Shown here: positions 5,073 through 5,077 of the stretch, piece by piece
How the letters are laid out: each line of letters starts with the position of its first letter
How positions within the stretch are numbered: the first letter of the stretch is position 1
DNA from: Blautia sp.
Lineage (GTDB): Bacteria; Bacillota; Clostridia; Lachnospirales; Lachnospiraceae
Length of the DNA: 5,077 bases
Assembly: GCA_017515945.1 (NCBI GenBank)
Contig: JAFWDX010000044.1
Span: forward strand, 1 to 5,077
Direction of reading: 5' to 3'
Program-made: the position numbers and the translations under genes
The notes under the pieces: generated by a model
The model's input: only the letters and a program-made list of their open reading frames with translations
What the model was told of the DNA's origin: nothing
Database searches by the model: none

Positions 5073-5077
5073 TCTCC
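5073..5077 (-). promoter_or_regulatory. Shine-Dalgarno for hydF at the window edge
   Basis: On the minus strand GGAGAACATT precedes the ATG, placing GGAG six bases upstream. The promoter, or any upstream operon partner, lies beyond the window. Confidence 0.8.

Overview
The window looks like chromosomal DNA from an anaerobic, hydrogen-producing Clostridia bacterium, most likely Lachnospiraceae. The strongest clue is a complete HydF, the GTPase/scaffold that matures [FeFe]-hydrogenase. AGGAGG-type ribosome binding sites, a CpsB/YwqE-type PHP phosphatase and strong extended -10 promoters of Gram-positive character fit this. The assignment is inferred from protein families and style, not from a search.

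Layout. 1-137 is a nested inverted-repeat structure (three-way-junction fold). 144-412 is an array of seven well-preserved 27-32 bp palindromic units plus decayed edge units, ending just before the Shine-Dalgarno of a Gfo/Idh/MocA-family oxidoreductase (426-1532, +). 1548-1789 is a 242 bp twin-hairpin element with 27 bp perfect terminal inverted repeats. It carries a good promoter pointing into an RNase Z-like metallo-beta-lactamase-fold protein (+), whose likely start is TTG 1813 rather than ATG 1789. 2614-2834 is a leader region with an extended -10 promoter. It is followed by a CpsB/YwqE-like PHP phosphatase (2835-3572, +). 3580-3801 separates two convergent genes and is packed with repeats: a 146 bp imperfect palindrome containing two copies of the same module as the 5' array but inverted, then a 24 bp direct repeat. 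hydF occupies 3802-5067 on the minus strand, with its ribosome binding site at the window edge.

The four genes do not form an obvious pathway. Each + strand gene is separated from the next by more than 200 bp and two have their own promoter signal, so this reads as single-gene units, not an operon. The striking property is that every intergenic space is loaded with a palindromic or repeated element, and one module is shared between two of the gaps. The best candidates for something undescribed are the palindromic module family and the promoter-bearing twin-hairpin element. Both look like non-autonomous, hairpin-based dispersed elements whose mobilising enzyme, if there is one, lies outside this window.
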